From Bipolaris cookei (Eukaryota > Ascomycota > Dothideomycetes > Pleosporales > Pleosporaceae): DNA of 64,000 nucleotides. Position numbers and translations under genes: made by a program. Numbering within the stretch: position 1 is the stretch's first letter; the number at the start of each line of letters is the position of its first letter. The notes below the pieces were generated by a model, which ran no database searches, was not told the origin of the DNA, and saw only the letters and a program-made list of their open reading frames with translations. Shown one piece after another: positions 1 through 10,162 of the stretch. The stretch covers positions 1,154,276 to 1,218,275 of the forward strand of contig NRSV01000001.1 of assembly GCA_002286855.1 (NCBI GenBank), written 5' to 3'.

Positions 1-1360
1 GCAAATCTTGCTAGGAGGATGGTGCCTTATAACCAAAAAGATCAGTATTATATTGATATCAAAGAGGCGGAGGAACAGGCACTGTTGCCACCTGTCAAGT
101 CGAAAGGGAGACCCAAGAACTTTGTCGAGGATCAGGCTATGAAGGATGGAGCTTCGACAGAGGGGCTCAAGGTTTGTGACAGGAGCCTGACCTACGTCAT
201 GGAGACGGAGGATGCTGGGTTTGGAAATACACTGATGCGGTTGTGGATGTCGTATGGTCTGGCGAAAACTGAGAACCGCGCCTTTTTCATCGACGACTCT
301 CGCTGGTACGCTCAGTGCACCCCCAAAAATATTTCTTTGACTAACAGTGACTAGGCCCTATGGCAAGTACTCTACATACTTCCAACCCCCACCCTCTGCA
401 GGCTGCCTTCCTCCCCCGCCATCACACATCGTCCCTTGTCCCCACTCCGCGAACCACCTTGTCGTCAGTGATGCAACTGTGAAAAGTACCTTTGGTCATT
501 CATTCAACGAGCAATATGAAGACGCAAGAAAAGTAGGCGTACTGCGCCAATCCAAGATTTTCGCCCTCGCCCGCACCGGCTACGAAGCCCTCTTCAAGCT
601 CCGCGAGGACGACGAGAAATACGTGCTTCAAAAAGCCCACGACATGTACGGCGCAGTCAAACTAGAAGGCGGCCTCAGCATCGGTATGCACGTCCGCCAC
701 GGCGACAAACACCCCATGGAATATCAATACGCAAAAGACTACATCCCCCTCGCCCGTTACATCGAAACCGCGCGCGACCTCTACATTGAAATCGTTGAAG
801 GCGAATCCCGAAGATCTAAAAAGCGCTCCCGCCTCTCCTCCTCTTCCCCAAACACCCAACCCTTAACCCCCCGCCACACCAGCTCCAAAATGATCCTCGC
901 CTCCGACGACCCCCTCGTCTACGACTCCCCCGAGCTCGGCCCAAACAGCATCCGTGCCCAAGACCGCATCGTGCTCGCCACAAAACAGCAACTCGAAGCC
1001 GCCCAGAAGGAACCAAAGAAGAATACGTGGATCGACGAGGTTACAGGCTGGGAAGGCGGATTCTACCGCGATGTATTTTTTTCCCTCGGTCAACCCGTCG
1101 GCAATGCAAAGGATATGAAGGAAGTTACCAAGAACCCCGCATCTGATGTCCCGGAGTCCGCAATGAAGTTGCGGGAGCTGGTGGGACGGGCGTACTTGCT
1201 CGATCTCGCGGTGCTGGGCAAGGCCGATACGGTGATTTGCACCGTCAGCAGTGTTAGCTGCCGTCTTTTGGGGATCATGATGGGCTGGACGGATGCGATT
1301 GAGGGGAATAAATGGAGGAACATTGATGGTTCGTTTGAGTGGAGGGGGATTATATGGTGA
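1..1360 (+). CDS. fucosyltransferase-like protein, 5'-partial
   Basis: The reading frame is open to the left edge, so the N-terminus is missing. Exons are 1..305 and 355..1360. The 49-nt intron at 306..354 has a GTACGC donor, a GACTAAC branch and a TAG acceptor, and its removal rebuilds a Trp-Pro-Tyr-Gly junction. The motif IGMHVRHGDKHP near the middle resembles the nucleotide-sugar-binding segment of FUT8-type alpha-1,6-fucosyltransferases (in that family an HVRRTDK motif). The C-terminal stretch CTVSSVSCRLLGIMMGW followed by NIDGSFEWRG is typical of fungal relatives. A Ser/Pro/Lys-rich insert separates the two. The likely role is glycosyl transfer in the secretory pathway, but the donor sugar cannot be told from sequence. 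The gene is convergent with the mycosporine ATP-grasp gene. It could be a glycosyltransferase acting on a metabolite, but nothing in the sequence shows that. Confidence 0.6.
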
Positions 1361-2063
1361 TTTCCCCCCCCCCTCTCCCCCTCCTTCCATTCTCTTTTTC
1401 TTAGACTTTTTTTTCCCTCTGCTTTCTTGGACAGGGAATATCTGGGGGTACGTACAAAATATATCAAGTCCATTATTTTTCTCTTGCTACATATCATCGC
1501 TCGTTGGTCTTTTGCTTACATACACGTATACTATATCCTCCTTTTGCAAATCCAAGGCAGCGCTTTTACAGGGTGAAATTAAGTAAATTTGAACGTGTAA
1601 AGTAACATTCTTCTTTTCTTCGAGCACGGACTTAGCATACGTGATATTATGTACCCGCCCGCCCCCACTCGCCGTCTCGATATCACATGATGCTATTATA
1701 CCCTAGGGTAATGTGGGGCACAACCATCTCGTAGCATATTCATGCGTTGGAAGTTAAGAAGAAAAACTAACAAAGCTAGTAGAAATGTGATTGGACTTGG
1801 CGAATTCGAAAAATTAACGGGTTACTAGTTGTTTTACATAGAACGAGAATACGAATGGAGGAGGGCTAAGTTGGGTTCAATTGTGATTACGAAACCAAAA
1901 AATAAAATAGGATAAAATAAAATAAAAAATATGCCTTACATTATACTACTGTTATGCAATGCTACCTGTCCGTTCATATTAATCAGACTTGTAATTACGG
2001 AAGTACATTCATCCCCTTTCTATCCTCATTCCCGACCTCATCCGTCGTATAGTCTCACCCAAC
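1361..2063. other. convergent intergenic spacer
   Basis: This AT-rich spacer lies between two converging genes. It holds C-runs just after the left stop codon and AATAAA-like signals on both strands around 1905-1925. I see no ORF with coding character, no tRNA and no repeat of note. Confidence 0.6.
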
Positions 2064-3605
2064 CTACCCCTCAAACATCTTAGTAGTACTAACATTAATC
2101 CGACTCCACACTTTTCCCTCCCTCAGCGCGTTCAGAAACTTTGCGGGCCAATAAACATGGTACAGCACGAAAAATGGGATGGGATCTTCAAACGTGTAGG
2201 TGCCGTCTTTCCACGAGGCAACGTGTTTGACGAACGTGAGTAGATCGGCGAGTGCATGTTGCGGGGATTTAGCACCGGATAGGGTGTCGAGGAGGGGCAG
2301 GATGACGAGGGTGACGAGATTGTGGCCGATCCAGTAGTAGCTTTTTGTTGGGGTGCGTGGAAAGACTGGAGGCGCATCCGACTTGGAAGACAAAGGAGAG
2401 TTGAAGACGGAGAGATACGCATCTGCCAATTCGGGTGTTTGTTCAAATAGGACGACCGCGGTGTGAGCACGCGGGTTGGACTCGATGGGGTAGAATCTTG
2501 CGTCGTTGCCTTTGTCGTCGTTTTCGACTAGGAAGTCGAAACTCAAGTGGCCGGTGAAGTTTGAGCCGCCGTCTGCGCATACGCGCTCGGTAAAGGCAAG
2601 CATTTTTTGGCTTAGGGGGGAGGAGGGCGGAAGCGCTTCGTAGTGCATGAGGAGCTCGAGACTAGGGCAGCTGGTGAAGGCTTTTACTTTTCCGCGGATG
2701 ACGAGGGCGTGGGTGCAGTATTCGTTTCCTTTGATGAATTGCTGGAGTTGAAAGGGGTTGTCTTTGCTGATGTTGAGCGAGTGGATGTAGTCGGCTGTTG
2801 CGGTTGTCGTCTGGAAAGGGAGCAGTGTCATCATGTTGTTCCTGGCTTTGTCGTCCACACCAATTGGTTTCATGATGAATTTTCGGCGGCTGTCTGTTTT
2901 TCCTTTTGTAGGGGTTCTGTGTAGTTCTCTCATGAGCACATCAAGCGCTTCGTTTGCGTCTGTGCAGCGATGTGATTCTGGGACTGGGAGACCGAGTGAC
3001 TCAATGTAGTCAATGAACTTGTCCTTTTCGTGAAACTTTTCAACAACATCCTCACGGAATTGAATGGCTTCAAACGGACGGCCGCGCTCTCGTGCTTGTA
3101 TTTCTGCTAGACGAACGACCTGTCCGTCTTCGACTGCTGCAATAACACTGGAACAGGAGATCCACAAGTCGACCTTTTCATTCTGGATAATGGAGAGGAG
3201 GGAGTCGATGTATGGCTCTGCATCGTCGCCAATGGGTGTCTGCAGACGAAAGTACTTTGATATTGCGGTTGAGAATCGGCCTGGAGAGAGAGCGGATATG
3301 TCGGCACCAATGATGCGATGCGGTGTATGCTGGGCCAAATTTCGAGCAATAGTCAAGCCCTTTGTCATGGACACGCCCGTGACGAGAACGGTCTTGCGCC
3401 TCCGTGTTGCTGCAACATGTCTCCTGTCCTCTCTGGTGAATGTTGCAGTGCGCTCTCCATGAAGCTTCGCCACAGCAAGCCCTAGCAGTACCAAAGCGGC
3501 CGAGAGAGGAGCAAGCAGCGCGCTCAGCGCCAGCAGCAGCATATTCCTGCCCACATGGCTGTAGTAGAACGGCACGGTAGCATCAGGCTCGATGCCTTTG
3601 GCCAT
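2064..3605 (-). CDS. ATP-grasp ligase of mycosporine biosynthesis (MysC-like)
   Basis: A 513-aa single-exon protein. The ATG at 3605 is chosen because the upstream in-frame extension has no ATG. A strong hydrophobic segment (about residues 22-47) precedes the enzyme and predicts a membrane anchor. A pre-ATP-grasp region follows from about residue 70 (KTVLVTGVSMTKG), then an ATP-grasp fold with KFIMKPIGVDD, FIKGNEYCTHALV and the late metal/ATP motif IESNPRAHT. In cyanobacteria, MysC of this family phosphorylates 4-deoxygadusol and couples glycine to give mycosporine-glycine. Fungal mycosporines carry other amino acids or amino alcohols, so the amine used here is unknown. It lies on the same strand as the O-methyltransferase, 679 bp downstream of it, next to the cyclase, and this context supports the assignment strongly. 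Confidence 0.85.
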   Translation of the reverse strand: MAKGIEPDATVPFYYSHVGRNMLLLALSALLAPLSAALVLLGLAVAKLHGERTATFTREDRRHVAATRRRKTVLVTGVSMTKGLTIARNLAQHTPHRIIGADISALSPGRFSTAISKYFRLQTPIGDDAEPYIDSLLSIIQNEKVDLWISCSSVIAAVEDGQVVRLAEIQARERGRPFEAIQFREDVVEKFHEKDKFIDYIESLGLPVPESHRCTDANEALDVLMRELHRTPTKGKTDSRRKFIMKPIGVDDKARNNMMTLLPFQTTTATADYIHSLNISKDNPFQLQQFIKGNEYCTHALVIRGKVKAFTSCPSLELLMHYEALPPSSPLSQKMLAFTERVCADGGSNFTGHLSFDFLVENDDKGNDARFYPIESNPRAHTAVVLFEQTPELADAYLSVFNSPLSSKSDAPPVFPRTPTKSYYWIGHNLVTLVILPLLDTLSGAKSPQHALADLLTFVKHVASWKDGTYTFEDPIPFFVLYHVYWPAKFLNALREGKVWSRINVSTTKMFEG

Positions 3606-4284
3606 GTTTCTGGGGTTGGGGGTACTGGATGTTGGAGCTCGTGACCTCAGCACTTGTCCTCGCAGTGCTTCACCGTTCAGACAGGTCCCAACACACCCTC
3701 ACGGGCTTACTTTGATCCCAGGCGCACCGACCAGTGGGATTCGTCCACGCGCAGGCTGCAAGCTGCAAGTAATGAATGCTAGCGGCTCAGACGGCTCGGT
3801 ATAATGCTTGCCGCGCGTGCATGTCTGTATACCTCACATATGAGGTGGTCGAGATGCGTGGGGCAGACGGGCGCACGGCGAAAGATATGGGTGGTGGATT
3901 AGTCTAAACGTCATCGTTATTTGGCCCGTGGACAATATGCGCGTACGACATGCGCGGCAGCGCTAGACGCCGGTGGTTCCGTCTGAGATTCAGCAAAGTA
4001 GACTTCGCGTAGATCCTCATCCTTGTTGTGTCGCGTATTTGCTTCTTTGTGACTGACCACCTACTGCATAGTCACTGCATTGCATTCCGAGGTGGCGTTT
4101 TCATTCCTCTTGTAGCTCCGTCATTAGCAAGGAGGATTGCATGTTTGATTACATTCACTCTTGTAGCTGGACCCGTATTGAATATCCCACCCCCCTCCTT
4201 CCTATCGGTCCCCGGACTCCACATCCGCCCTTGACCCCCAGTGATCCAACCGTGCCGCCCATATCCCTCTATTCTCACGCATTC
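3606..4284. other. promoter region of the ATP-grasp gene
   Basis: This 679-bp spacer separates the O-methyltransferase stop from the ATP-grasp start. It holds GC-rich sequence near the ATG and pyrimidine-rich stretches around 4190-4270. I see no other gene or repeat. Confidence 0.5.
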
Positions 4285-5228
4285 CTACCCAACGCACCGC
4301 GTAATCTCGATCCCGTCCTGTCATGTTCAGCACTCGGCCACGGAGCTGGTCAAAAGTCTAGACTTACAGGTACGCCCGTTGGCTCGTAGCTGTTGATCAG
4401 CTTGCTCTCGTACTGCAAATGCGGGTTGCCTTTGCTTTCACTGAACTTGGCCTTGCCATATCGCTTCTCATACATCTTGACATTCGTCTCAGCAATGCCA
4501 TTGAGGTTCATCTGCCCGTTCTCTCCAGCCTCATTGGCCTTCTCCTCGACGCTCGACCTGACGTACTTCAAGTACGGCGGATTTCCAGGCTTAATGACGT
4601 TGTCTGCAGCGAGCACTGAGCCCTTGGTGATGAGTCCTAGTTCTTCGCAGAGCTTGAGATCCGTCGTGTAGGCTGGCTTGTAGTGGTCAAGGAACATGAG
4701 ATCCACATGCTTGAGCTGGCCCGATGCTACCAGGCGTGCAATTCCCTCGTCGCTTGAGCCCACGACCACCTTTACGAGATCACTGAGCCCTGCAAGGTCG
4801 ACAAGGGACATGATGACTGCTGCGAATGCAGGATCACGCTCGAAGCTAAAGTATCGCTCACCACCAGCTTTGCGTACTGCGTCTGCGAAGAGGATACACG
4901 AGTAGCCCACGTAACCACCGAGTTCTATCTGCTTGCTGTGAGAAAATGGTCTTGTTCCTAGATACTTGCATACCATAGTTTTTGGCTTGACCTCTGCAAT
5001 GAGATCAGTGACAATGCGGCCCTTGTCCTCTCCCACATTCATGAGATACTTCTTTGTTCGCCCATATTCATCAATGGCAGCTAAGACGCCCTCTGGTGAG
5101 CCTCGTATCTTGTCAATATTGGGGTGCGAGTAAACAAAGTGCAGCAGCTCAATCTCCCGTCCATCGTCGAAAAAAGCACCCTCTTCCTCTTGTGCTGCGT
5201 ATGCTTTGCTCTGGTCGAAGCTACCCAT
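4285..5228 (-). CDS. SAM-dependent O-methyltransferase (MysB-like)
   Basis: Predicted exons on the minus strand are 4974..5228, 4368..4928 and 4285..4317, giving 282 aa. The 45-nt intron (4929..4973, GTATGC...AAGCAG) is a multiple of three without a stop. Removing it creates the SAM motif IELGGYVGYS (about residues 86-95). The second intron (4318..4367, GTAAGT...GACAG) is needed to reach the normal family ending GVPDGIEITRCVG; without it the frame stops early at 4350. The fold is catechol O-methyltransferase-like: LDHYKP and AADNV supply the metal-binding Asp and Asp/Asn residues. In the pathway it should methylate 2-demethyl-4-deoxygadusol to 4-deoxygadusol. It is transcribed divergently from the cyclase and in tandem with the ATP-grasp ligase. 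Confidence 0.87.
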
Positions 5229-5302
5229 GATTGCTGCTGTTCAATAGCGAAATAAAAATGTATCAATGGCTGTCACCCTCAACACGTCTAGAGGTGTCTA
5301 TG

Positions 5303-5623
5303 CCCCTCAATGCGTAGACCCTAGTGCGGGGCTGGTGCTAATCATGACGAAATGCAATGCAGGAACATGTGAGATAGTTGAGGGGTCCGCAGTTCGCTCC
5401 ACATGTTTAGTACACAACCTACAGAACCACCCCCCTGCCGTGGCAAAATTCCAAGGTGTCATCGGTTATGTTAGGACATTACCAACGGGTTGCCACAATG
5501 AGCACCCGCCATATTGCTTTTGCTACTGAAGCCCCGTATTACGCGTGGGATGCCAATGTAGCGGAGACGTTGGATCATGCCAGTTTGGTGGCCCCAAGCC
5601 GTGTGTGCATCCATTGCGCCCCT
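5303..5623. promoter_or_regulatory. cluster of four STRE-like pentamers
   Basis: CCCCT at 5303-5307, AGGGG at 5381-5385, CCCCT at 5432-5436 and CCCCT at 5619-5623. In yeast this pentamer binds Msn2/Msn4, and fungal Seb1-type factors share the same fingers. Such short motifs also occur by chance, so function is only suggested. Confidence 0.35.
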
Positions 5624-6589
5624 TGGCACTGACTACGGCAAGTAGTACGTAGTACCATGTGGATACTTGGTGCCATGGTGGGCCGCTTGACTGGTGCATA
5701 TCTGCTTCTGCCCGGTATTGACGTTTCATTCTTGTATATATACCTGTTGTCGTCAACGATCTAGAGCCCAGTAGCCTTCACTAGCCTGTTATAGCTGGAA
5801 GAAGACAGCCGTGACAACTTACGCTTGTCGATTCATAGTTAAATAACTCAACGATCTTGGGATCCGCAAAACTTTATCTACCCGAAGCGGGAGCTAAGAT
5901 CGAAAACCAGCCTACGGTCGTCACAACTCTTTCATGTATACCTCAATCATCCGTGGAGTTTTGGTGTCAAAATCCCCATTCTTATGGTACCGGTTGTTTC
6001 CTGTATGCCCTAACTGCTCGTAGTAGGCGCGTGGGACTCGCTGGACATACTGCCCGCACCTCTGATCGCCCTCAACACATCCCTAGGCCGTCAGCCACCG
6101 TTCAATGCATGAAATATAGTGGGTATGAGGTGATTTTCTGTGCTTGCCCCACAGTCGTAGTGTATTTCCTTCTCCACAACCGGGTGAGACTCCGTCTTCG
6201 CACCAAATCGGCTAGCAGCTTGTGCTACGCCACTTCTGTCCCTGGTCGATAGTGATTACTAGGGTTGTGCATTTTTTCGAACATGCAAAAGCACATGTTT
6301 GCATGGGCAAATGGAATATCCCATGTGCGAGAGCCGGTTTCTGCCGCCACCAAAGTCAACATCCCCGGAGTCATATCATCATTGCTGGCCAGTAAGAGCC
6401 TAGTTGATCTCCTAGTAATCCTGTACCAAGTCGAAACAACACGGGACCCATGAGAGGTCACATCATGGACGATAGTGGTGGGTATGCTTGACGTTTCCTG
6501 GTCGCTCTCGAGGGCTACGAGCCAATAATCGAGGAGCGTGTAGCGAGAGATTTGCCAGTGCTCATCAATGACACTGGTCTCGTAAAACG

Positions 6590-6597
6590 TATATAGG
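6590..6597 (+). promoter_or_regulatory. TATA box of the cyclase gene
   Basis: TATATAGG lies 73 bp upstream of the cyclase ATG and is followed by a CT-rich leader, the usual layout of a highly expressed fungal promoter. Confidence 0.5.
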
Positions 6598-6669
6598 ATA
6601 CATGTCTCGGTACCTTCACCCCGCAGAACTCAACTTTTCTCATTCACACTTTTTCCAATCTTTTTCACA

Positions 6670-8224
6670 ATGTCAGATCTCAAGGCTTCTGTTGTCGAGA
6701 CCCAGAACGGCTTTCATGTCGAGGGGTATGAGAAGATTGAATATGACTTCACCTTCCTCGATGGCGTCTTCAACCCCGCCAACAACAACCTGGCCAAGTG
6801 CTATGAGCGTTGGGGTCGTTGTCTGGCTGTCATGGACTTGAACATCTTCAACATCTATGGTGATGAGATGCAAAAGTACTTTGACCATTACAACCTGCCA
6901 TTGACCATCCACAAGACCATGATTGGTGAGAAGGCCAAGTCCATGGAGACCCTTCTCAGCATCGTTGACTCGATGACTGACTTTGGTATCATCCGCAAGG
7001 AGCCGGTGCTTGTAGTCGTAAGTTATTCGGTCAGTTGGCTTGCTCTCCGCAGAGGCTAATACGACATAGGGTGGAGGATTAGTGACTGATGTTGCTGGGT
7101 AAAATATAACTCTAAGGCACTCTGGCCTGACTGCATTGGAAGAACAGGATTAACTCGTGACCTTAGATTTGCTTGTGCCGCCTACCGCAGGAACACCAAT
7201 TTCATCCGCATTCCTACTACCGTTATTGGCCTGATCGATGCTAGTGTTAGCATCAAGGTCGCGGTCAATTATGGCAACTACAAGAACCGCCTGGGAGCGT
7301 ACCACGCTCCTATGCACACCTTCTTGGACTTTTCGTTCCTTAAGACCCTGCCAGAGGGTCAGGTACGCAATGGTTTCGCAGAGTTGATTAAGATTTCAAC
7401 CTGTGCTCACAAGCCAACATTTGACTTGCTGGACAAGTACTGCGAGAAGCTGATCACTTCCCGCTTCGGCCGTGAGGGTGATGACAAGGAGGTCCTTCAG
7501 GCAGCTGATGAGATCAACCGTGCTGGTATCCACGAGATGCTGAAGCTCGAGACACCCAACCTTCACGAGATTGGCCTCGACCGTGTCATTGCCTACGGTC
7601 ACACCTGGAGTCCTCTACATGAGGTAATTTTGCTATGATGCTTAGCTACGAACATCACTGACGTTCCTGTAGCTCTCTCCCAAGGTACCGCTCCGCCATG
7701 GCCATGCCATTTCCATTGACATGGCGTACTCTGCCACATTGGCAAACGAGCGTGGTCTCCTCAGTGATGAGGAGCACAAGAGGTTGTTGAACCTGTTCTC
7801 CAGGGCTGGTCTATCCATGGACCACGAGCTCTTCGATGAGGACATGCTTGACAAGGCCACCAAGGCCATCCTCAAGACCCGTGACGGCCTGCTTCGCGCT
7901 GCCGTACCAAATCCTATTGGTACTTGTGTCTTCCTCAACGACGTCTCTGCTGAGGAGATGAACAAGGCTCTACGACGACATAAGGAGCTGACGAAGGAGT
8001 ACCCTCGCCAGGGTGCTGGTCTCGATGCGTATGTCGACGCATCCGACACTGGATACACCGTGAATAACAAGCCTGTTGAGGAGGCCATGAATGAATCCAA
8101 GAAGGTGATGAATGGTTTGAGCAACGGTGCAGTCAACGGTACTGCCAAAGGCCATGCCAATGGCATTCCCCAGGGTCTGCAGGAGGTCATGGTGAACGGA
8201 TACGAGAACGGTTACAAGAACTAA
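6670..8224 (+). CDS. sedoheptulose-7-phosphate cyclase, probable 2-demethyl-4-deoxygadusol synthase (MysA/DDGS-like)
   Basis: Four predicted exons, 6670..7017, 7070..7098, 7167..7623 and 7673..8224, encode 461 aa. All introns are GT-AG (52, 68 and 49 nt), and the 29-nt second exon encodes the NAD-binding glycine motif GGGLVTDVAG. The protein belongs to the dehydroquinate-synthase-like sugar phosphate cyclases. The segment IPTTVIGLIDASVSIKVAVN is the family core, and zinc ligands are visible as FAELIK, RHGHAIS and GHTW. A DDGS rather than a 2-epi-5-epi-valiolone synthase is inferred from the flanking O-methyltransferase and ATP-grasp genes and the AVNYGNYKNRLGAYHAP segment. It should convert sedoheptulose 7-phosphate to 2-demethyl-4-deoxygadusol. 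The last ~45 residues form an unusual Asn/Gly-rich tail with repeated NG pairs. The start context CACAATG is good. Confidence 0.88.
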
Positions 8225-9496
8225 ACAACGACATTGTTGCGAATAAGTCCGACTAGGCAAGCACATGTCCGGCGGTGGAGGAGAACCATATAGTTCTTCT
8301 GAGCGGTGATACTGTCATTATCCTTGATGGATCGCAATATGCTCCATCCCCATTAGCCACGCCAATAAATGAAAAAAAAATAGTTTTACTTCTGAAAACG
8401 GCATCTGGAATATGTGCACTATGGCATATGGCTTGAGTCTGTAGGTGACCAGGTAATATCATTACATGAAAATGAGAATGCCCTTGCTGTTTCCGCGATG
8501 ATCAGCACCTTCGAAGTCATCTACTATCTCGGTCCTCGGGGTTTTGCTTGTCGTTGAGGAATCCGCGGAGAGTGATCATGATAGCGTGGAGCAGGCGTTC
8601 GGAGGCTCTATCGCTGGCACCTTTTTCGGCGCACAGTAGTTCCTCATCTTCTTTTGAAGAGTATCACAGTCGTATAGTGAATGCGAGAAAATGATGGCCG
8701 TCGCAAGATCACAAATGCATCCAAGAATTGTGCTTCCCAGCCTCGCCCTCACCAGCCAGCCATCCTCACAAACGCCCGTGCACACCCAAAAAATCTTACC
8801 TGCCCCGTGCGCCGCGGTCTTGGCAACCGCACAGCTTAAAACCTCTCGGGCCCTCGTCCTCCTTTCTCGCTCCTTGATCAAAAAAATACAAACGATTCCA
8901 GCCACGACTATCAGAACATCTTTGTCTTTTAGTTGCCAGCCACTACGGTGGCGTGGGATCGAAGAGCGAACCTCCTGTAGGAAGCTGGCATCTCGTTGGG
9001 TCGTCTTCAGTGATGGCGATGAGATGTCGGTGTCGATTTATTGGGAGAACATACATACTTTTCTGCACTTGTGCTTTTGTAAAGTGATGCTGCAGTCACA
9101 TTTGCATTAAGGCGCTGCACCCCACGTGATATGGCGCTTTGCGGCCGTGGAATACATACACTGCTGCGTGGGGGTTGTATCTGATGCTCCGCGGTTCGAT
9201 GTGAAGGCGTCGTGACCACACGAGGTCTGGTTCCAGTAAGAAGCATCTTCACGGACTAGCCAAGTCTGACAATTGCTGGACAGAGGCGTTTCCGATACGA
9301 GGCAGATTACAAACAGAACAACCCACCATTTGACAAAGCCAATTTCGTAATGTATCATTGTCATTAATTGATGGCACTTCTTCGATGCCTTGATTCATGA
9401 ACGTGGTAATCATTCCCGGTGCCTTTTCCATGCCGGCTACCGACTTTATACATGATGTAAAGTATTGTAGCCCTCCTCAAGCCTACTCTGCAGCCT
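8225..9496. other. intergenic spacer downstream of the cyclase
   Basis: This spacer lies between two converging genes. Both strands carry short open frames, but none has recognisable domains, splice-supported structure or codon pattern. The perfect palindrome TCCGCGGA at 8562-8569 is the only notable short site. Confidence 0.5.
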
Positions 9497-10162
9497 CTAT
9501 GGGATCACCACCTTCACATCATCCTCAAACTCTACATCCTTGATGCCATCCTTTGTTATGGCCTTGACCATCACACCCTTGAAATCAACGGGTAGACGGC
9601 GCTTCAGCTCCTCGGTGCACATCCGCATAATCTTCAAGCCTTGCTCGTAGTCGATATCCGGGTGGTGGTGCTTGTCGAGCAGAGAGAGGCAGTAGTACCT
9701 GAAACCCATGTGTTAGCGTCATCCAATTTCCGTCAGAGAGGGCATAGCATACTGAGCATAGCCATGTGCCGCATAAGGAAGTGCTGCTTGGCTCGCAAGG
9801 TAGTCAATCCAGTATAATGTAGGCTTGTCTGCAATCGTATCATAGCCGCCCAAGAGCAGATTGACTGTGTAGGGTTTCCGTGACCTCAGTGCTGATGCTA
9901 GCTCTCCCCGGACAAAGTTGGCGGTTGCCGCTGGCGACAACTCCATGTTGTTACGCATTGAGTACAACTGTACGTTTGCTTGAATGAACTCGGCAAATTG
10001 AACAGTATCTCCTGCTTCACCGGAAAAGGCCATAAGCGTGTGCTTGTTGAGTTCCCTGGTTTTGTCGTCCGAGGCTTTGAGGATGGTGGCGCCTCGCATT
10101 GCGGCTTTGGAGGCGGCGATGAGGGTAAAGTCCTTGCCCGTGATACCTAGTAGGACTTCCAT
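9497..10162 (-). CDS. PRE1: 20S proteasome subunit beta type-2 (beta4)
   Basis: Exons 9753..10162 and 9497..9698 encode 203 aa. The 54-nt intron (9699..9752, GTATGC...TTTCAG) is required, because joining gives GYAQYYCLSLLDKHHHPD, the conserved beta4 sequence, while the unspliced frame stops soon. Hallmarks of Pre1 are the N-terminal LLGITGKDF, the segment SDDKTRELNKHTLM, FSGEAGDTVQFAEFIQANVQLYS and the C-terminal DFKGVMVKAITKDGI. Beta4 is a non-catalytic ring subunit with no N-terminal propeptide or catalytic Thr, as seen here. It acts in the proteasome core of cytosol and nucleus. It is one of three beta-subunit genes in this 10.5-kb stretch. Confidence 0.95.

Larger units (their letters stand above)
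5229..6669. promoter_or_regulatory. divergent promoter region of the mycosporine cluster
   Basis: This 1.44-kb spacer lies between the divergent O-methyltransferase and cyclase genes. It holds no convincing ORF. Four STRE-type pentamers (AGGGG or CCCCT) lie within 5303-5623, and a TATATAGG box at 6590-6597 lies 73 bp before the cyclase ATG, followed by a pyrimidine-rich leader. Joint control of both genes is an inference from the arrangement. Confidence 0.6.

Noticed and set aside
863..1390. Long open frame antisense to the fucosyltransferase-like gene
   Set aside because: It mirrors the conserved coding strand, has no recognisable domain and arises from codon bias of the real gene.
8576..8905. 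109-codon minus-strand open frame after the cyclase gene
   Set aside because: Overlaps an equally long plus-strand frame, no domain, no promoter or splice support.
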